Assembly: GCA_034435275.1 (NCBI GenBank)
Contig: DAOTXP010000254.1
Location: 1 to 64,000 of the forward strand
DNA length: 64,000 bases
Direction: 5' to 3'
Source of the DNA: JBFMCC01 sp034435275
GTDB taxonomy: Bacteria; Chloroflexota; Anaerolineae; Anaerolineales; Villigracilaceae
The position numbers were made by a program, and so were the translations under genes. The first letter of the stretch is position 1; each line of letters opens with the position of its first letter. This document shows, in pieces, positions 61,746-64,000 of the stretch. Under the pieces are notes generated by a model. The model saw nothing but the letters and a program-made list of their open reading frames with translations. It searched no databases and was not told the origin of the DNA.

Positions 61746-62816
61746 CTATGCATTGTGGCGCGTGCTGCCGCGTTCCAGGCCAACCAGGTAGCGGCTCAAA
61801 TTGTCGAAATCCTCGAAGACCAGCCCCGCGCCACGCGCCACACAGGTAAGAGGATCCTCCGCCACCCATACACGCAGACGCAAATCATCAGAGAGGCGGT
61901 CCGCCAGCCCCTGCAACAGCGCGCCGCCACCCGCCAGGCAAATACCAATATCCATCAGATCCGAGACAATCTCGGGCGGGATCTCGTCCAGCGCATCACG
62001 GACGGTGTCCACGATCACCTGCACCGACCCGGAAAGCGCCTCGCGAATTTCAACAGACGAAACCTGAATCGTCTCCGGCAGGCCGGTGACCAGATTGCGG
62101 CCCCGCACGTCAACCGTCTTCTCGGTCGGGAGTGAATACGCCGAGCCGATATTCCACTTGATTTGCTCGGCAACGCCCTCGCCGATCAACAGATTGTATT
62201 TATTGCGCAGGTACTGGACAATGTCCTGATCCATCTCGTCGCCCGCCACACGCAGAGACCTCGAGGCGACCACACCCCCGATGGACATGACCGCCACCTC
62301 GGTCGTGCCGCCGCCGATGTCCACCACCATGCTGCCGCGCACCTCGCCGATGGGAAGTCCCGCGCCCAGCGCCGCGGCAATCGGCTCCTCGATCATAAAA
62401 GCCTGGCGCGCGCCGGCGGCCATGACCGCATCGTAGACGGCCCGCTTCTCCACCTCCGTCACGCCGGTGGGAATCCCAACCACCACGCGAGGCCGCGGCA
62501 GGGGTACCACACTCTGCTCGTGAACCTTGCCGATAAAGTATTCCAGCATGATCTGGGTAATGTCGAATTCGGAAATGACGCCGTCCCGCAACGGGCGAAC
62601 CACCATGACATTCCCCGGCGTGCGTCCGACCATCTCCTTGGCTTCCAAGCCGATAGCCAGCGGCTGGCGCAGTTTCTTGTCAATGGTGACCCAGGACGGC
62701 TCGTTAATGACAATCCCCTTCCCGCGTACGTTAACGAGCGTATTGGCGGTCCCCAGGTCAATTGCAATATCCAGTGAAAACAGGCCTAGCAGCCAGTTCA
62801 AGGGGTTGAAGGCCAA
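61746..62816 (-). CDS. mreB: Rod shape-determining protein MreB (actin-like)
   Basis: 356 residues from TTG 62816 with GGAG six bases upstream. Actin-fold nucleotide motifs: DIAIDLGTANTLV near 16-28, VVDIGGGTTEVAVMS, and ICLAGGGALLQGL. The N-terminus MAFNPLNWLLGLF is an amphipathic membrane-binding helix. Forms the filaments that guide the elongasome. First gene of the mreBCD-PBP2-minCDE-rodA-gltX series. Confidence 0.97.
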   Translation of the reverse strand: MAFNPLNWLLGLFSLDIAIDLGTANTLVNVRGKGIVINEPSWVTIDKKLRQPLAIGLEAKEMVGRTPGNVMVVRPLRDGVISEFDITQIMLEYFIGKVHEQSVVPLPRPRVVVGIPTGVTEVEKRAVYDAVMAAGARQAFMIEEPIAAALGAGLPIGEVRGSMVVDIGGGTTEVAVMSIGGVVASRSLRVAGDEMDQDIVQYLRNKYNLLIGEGVAEQIKWNIGSAYSLPTEKTVDVRGRNLVTGLPETIQVSSVEIREALSGSVQVIVDTVRDALDEIPPEIVSDLMDIGICLAGGGALLQGLADRLSDDLRLRVWVAEDPLTCVARGAGLVFEDFDNLSRYLVGLERGSTRHNA

Positions 62817-62857
62817 GTTGGGCTCCTCGATGAAAGTCTACACGCAAACTCCAGAGC

Positions 62858-62866
62858 ATTATACCA
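62858..62866 (-). promoter_or_regulatory. Extended -10 of the mreB cluster
   Basis: On the minus strand TGGTATAAT, with TATAAT at 62863-62858, 41 bases before the mreB TTG. Confidence 0.6.
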
Positions 62867-62917
62867 TGAGGCACTTTTGCGCGATTTACGAAACCCGTCA
62901 GCCGCCAAAGGGGTTTA

Positions 62918-62923
62918 TATAAT
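62918..62923 (+). promoter_or_regulatory. -10 element of the degV gene
   Basis: TATAAT 26 bases before ATG 62950; GGAGG at 62941-62945 is the Shine-Dalgarno sequence. Divergent from mreB. Confidence 0.6.
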
Positions 62924-62949
62924 GCCAATCCATTTCAACCGGAGGAATT

Positions 62950-63804
62950 ATGTCAAACATTGCCATTGTTACCGACAGCACCGCGTATATCCCCAAAGAC
63001 CTGATCAGCAAATACCAAATCACCGTCGCACCGCAGGTGCTCATCTGGGGCGAACAGACCTTTCAAGACGGCGTTGACATCCAGCCCGATGAATTCTACG
63101 ACCGCCTGAAAACCGCCAAGGTCATGGCGACCACCTCGCAGGTGTCCATTGTGACCATGCAGAAAATCTTCGCCGATCTGATCGAGAAAGGCTTCGACAT
63201 CGTGGGCATCTTCATCTCCGCCAAGTTGTCGGGCACCATGCAGTCCGCCCTCCAGGGGCGCGACGCCCTCGAAAAAGGCAGGGACAAGGTGCACCTCGTG
63301 GACAGCAACTCCACCGCCATGGCCATGGGATTCATCGCCCTGACCGCCGCCCGCGCCGCGGCCGACGGCGCAAAACTGGACGAAGTCATTGCATTGGCTG
63401 AGAAGGCGCGCGAGCACAGCGGCGTCTACTTTGCAGTGGATACGCTCGAATTTCTCCATCGAGGCGGACGGATCGGCGGCGCGCAGCGTTTCATCGGGAC
63501 AGCCCTCAACATGAAGCCCGTGTTGGCCCTCAAGGATGGCCGTGTGGAGGCCGTGGAGCGCATCCGCACCAAGAGCAAGGCCCTCGACCGCGTCCTTGAA
63601 CTGGTTGTGGAACAGACCAGGGGAAAATCGAATATCCATCTCGCCACCTTACACGCCAACGCCGAGTCGGATGCGCGCCAACTTCTGGAACGCGCAAACC
63701 AGGAACTCAAGTCGGTGGAAAGTATCCTTACCTCGGTGAGCCCGGTGGTAGGCACACACGCCGGGCCGGGCACGGTTGGCATGGCTTACATGGCCGGGAT
63801 GTAA
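62950..63804 (+). CDS. DegV family fatty-acid-binding protein
   Basis: 284 residues, full length. DegV features: IVTDSTAYIPKDL at the start, TSQVSI in the first lobe, SAKLSGTMQSA, VDSNSTAMAMGF, and the C-terminal GTHAGPGTVGMAY. Family members (FakB) bind fatty acids and hand them to a FakA kinase; no fakA is seen here. Strong Shine-Dalgarno GGAGG and an intrinsic terminator bracket it as a single gene. Confidence 0.93.
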   Translation: MSNIAIVTDSTAYIPKDLISKYQITVAPQVLIWGEQTFQDGVDIQPDEFYDRLKTAKVMATTSQVSIVTMQKIFADLIEKGFDIVGIFISAKLSGTMQSALQGRDALEKGRDKVHLVDSNSTAMAMGFIALTAARAAADGAKLDEVIALAEKAREHSGVYFAVDTLEFLHRGGRIGGAQRFIGTALNMKPVLALKDGRVEAVERIRTKSKALDRVLELVVEQTRGKSNIHLATLHANAESDARQLLERANQELKSVESILTSVSPVVGTHAGPGTVGMAYMAGM

Positions 63805-63815
63805 ACGACTCTCTG

Positions 63816-63857
63816 CAGAAACCAGGTTTTTTCAGAACAACCTGGTTTCTGTTTTTT
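63816..63857 (+). terminator. Intrinsic terminator of the degV gene
   Basis: CAGAAACCAGGTT, a ten-base loop, AACCTGGTTTCTG, then six T: a perfect 13-bp stem. Confidence 0.9.
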
Positions 63858-63864
63858 CGGCGGG

Positions 63865-63870
63865 TATAAT
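63865..63870 (+). promoter_or_regulatory. -10 element of udk
   Basis: TATAAT ending six bases before the udk ATG with no room for a Shine-Dalgarno sequence: leaderless candidate. Confidence 0.55.
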
Positions 63871-63876
63871 CGAGGC

Positions 63877-64000
63877 ATGACTGCTCCCCTCGTCATCGGC
63901 ATCGCAGGCGGATCGGGTTCCGGAAAGACCACCGTTGCACAGGAAATTCTCCAACGCGTCGGCCCGGACCGAATTGCCTTTCTTCAGCACGACGCCTATT
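63877..64000 (+). CDS. udk: Uridine kinase, N-terminal fragment (cut by window end)
   Basis: The visible 41 residues read MTAPLVIGIAGGSGSGKTTV and then FLQHDAY, the P-loop and the substrate-binding Asp-Ala-Tyr stretch of uridine/cytidine kinase (pyrimidine salvage). The related phosphoribulokinase is possible but the wording QHDAYY fits uridine kinase better. The rest lies outside the window. Confidence 0.8.
   Translation, partial: MTAPLVIGIAGGSGSGKTTVAQEILQRVGPDRIAFLQHDAY

Overview
The window looks like chromosomal DNA of a Chloroflexota bacterium, most likely class Anaerolineae. That rests on the very GAF-rich signalling proteins, secreted proteins with Thr/Pro-rich linkers, the type 2 IPP isomerase, and the general gene style; no phylogenetic marker was run. 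Both ends are cut: an NHL-repeat protein runs off the left edge and a uridine kinase off the right.

Layout. 0-7.4 kb: sucC and sucD, acpP, type 2 IPP isomerase, a frameshifted small gene paired with a DUF2283 gene, a decayed stretch with two pseudogenes (one a relic of a REP-associated transposase), a polyprenyl diphosphate synthase, and tRNA-Gly(CCC) behind a consensus promoter. 7.4-27.7 kb: a 20-kb co-directional signalling operon. It has two single-domain response regulators, six membrane-anchored multi-GAF proteins without output domain, a ParA-like ATPase, a soluble hybrid histidine kinase (GAF/PAS/HisKA/HATPase/REC/REC) and a threonine synthase fused to a receiver domain. An EamA transporter follows. 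28.6-33.6 kb (minus): two more cytosolic kinases and an OmpR-type regulator. 33.6-38.7 kb: trmFO, an M28 peptidase, another histidine kinase, hflX and a small membrane protein. 38.9-43.5 kb (minus): rpmF, fabD, a class I aminotransferase and pckA. 43.6-51.3 kb: SpoIIE-type phosphatase, RCK channel, P-loop protein, M1 peptidase lipoprotein, secD, secF, GH114 lipoprotein and LysE exporter. 51.3-53.8 kb: tRNA-Gln(CTG) with tandem terminators, a small membrane protein and glnS. 53.8-62.8 kb (minus): mreB-mreC-mreD-PBP2-minC-minD-minE-rodA-gltX, a combined rod-shape and division-site cluster. 62.9-64 kb: DegV protein and udk.

The most unusual part is the 8.2-27.7 kb operon. The six sensor proteins end in a shared C-terminal tail that resembles the first helices and strand of a GAF domain. 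The kinase begins, after a basic disordered leader, with what looks like the last strands and helix of a GAF domain. I propose that the receptors dock on the kinase through these GAF pieces, that the ParA-like protein positions the complex through the kinase's basic N-terminus, and that phosphate flows to the kinase receivers, the stand-alone regulators and the receiver on threonine synthase. This is inference from domain layout. Secondary points are a family of about 58-bp REP-like palindromes, many start codons only 5-9 bases after a -10 element (probable leaderless mRNAs), and a leader ORF plus terminator-like hairpin before the aminotransferase.
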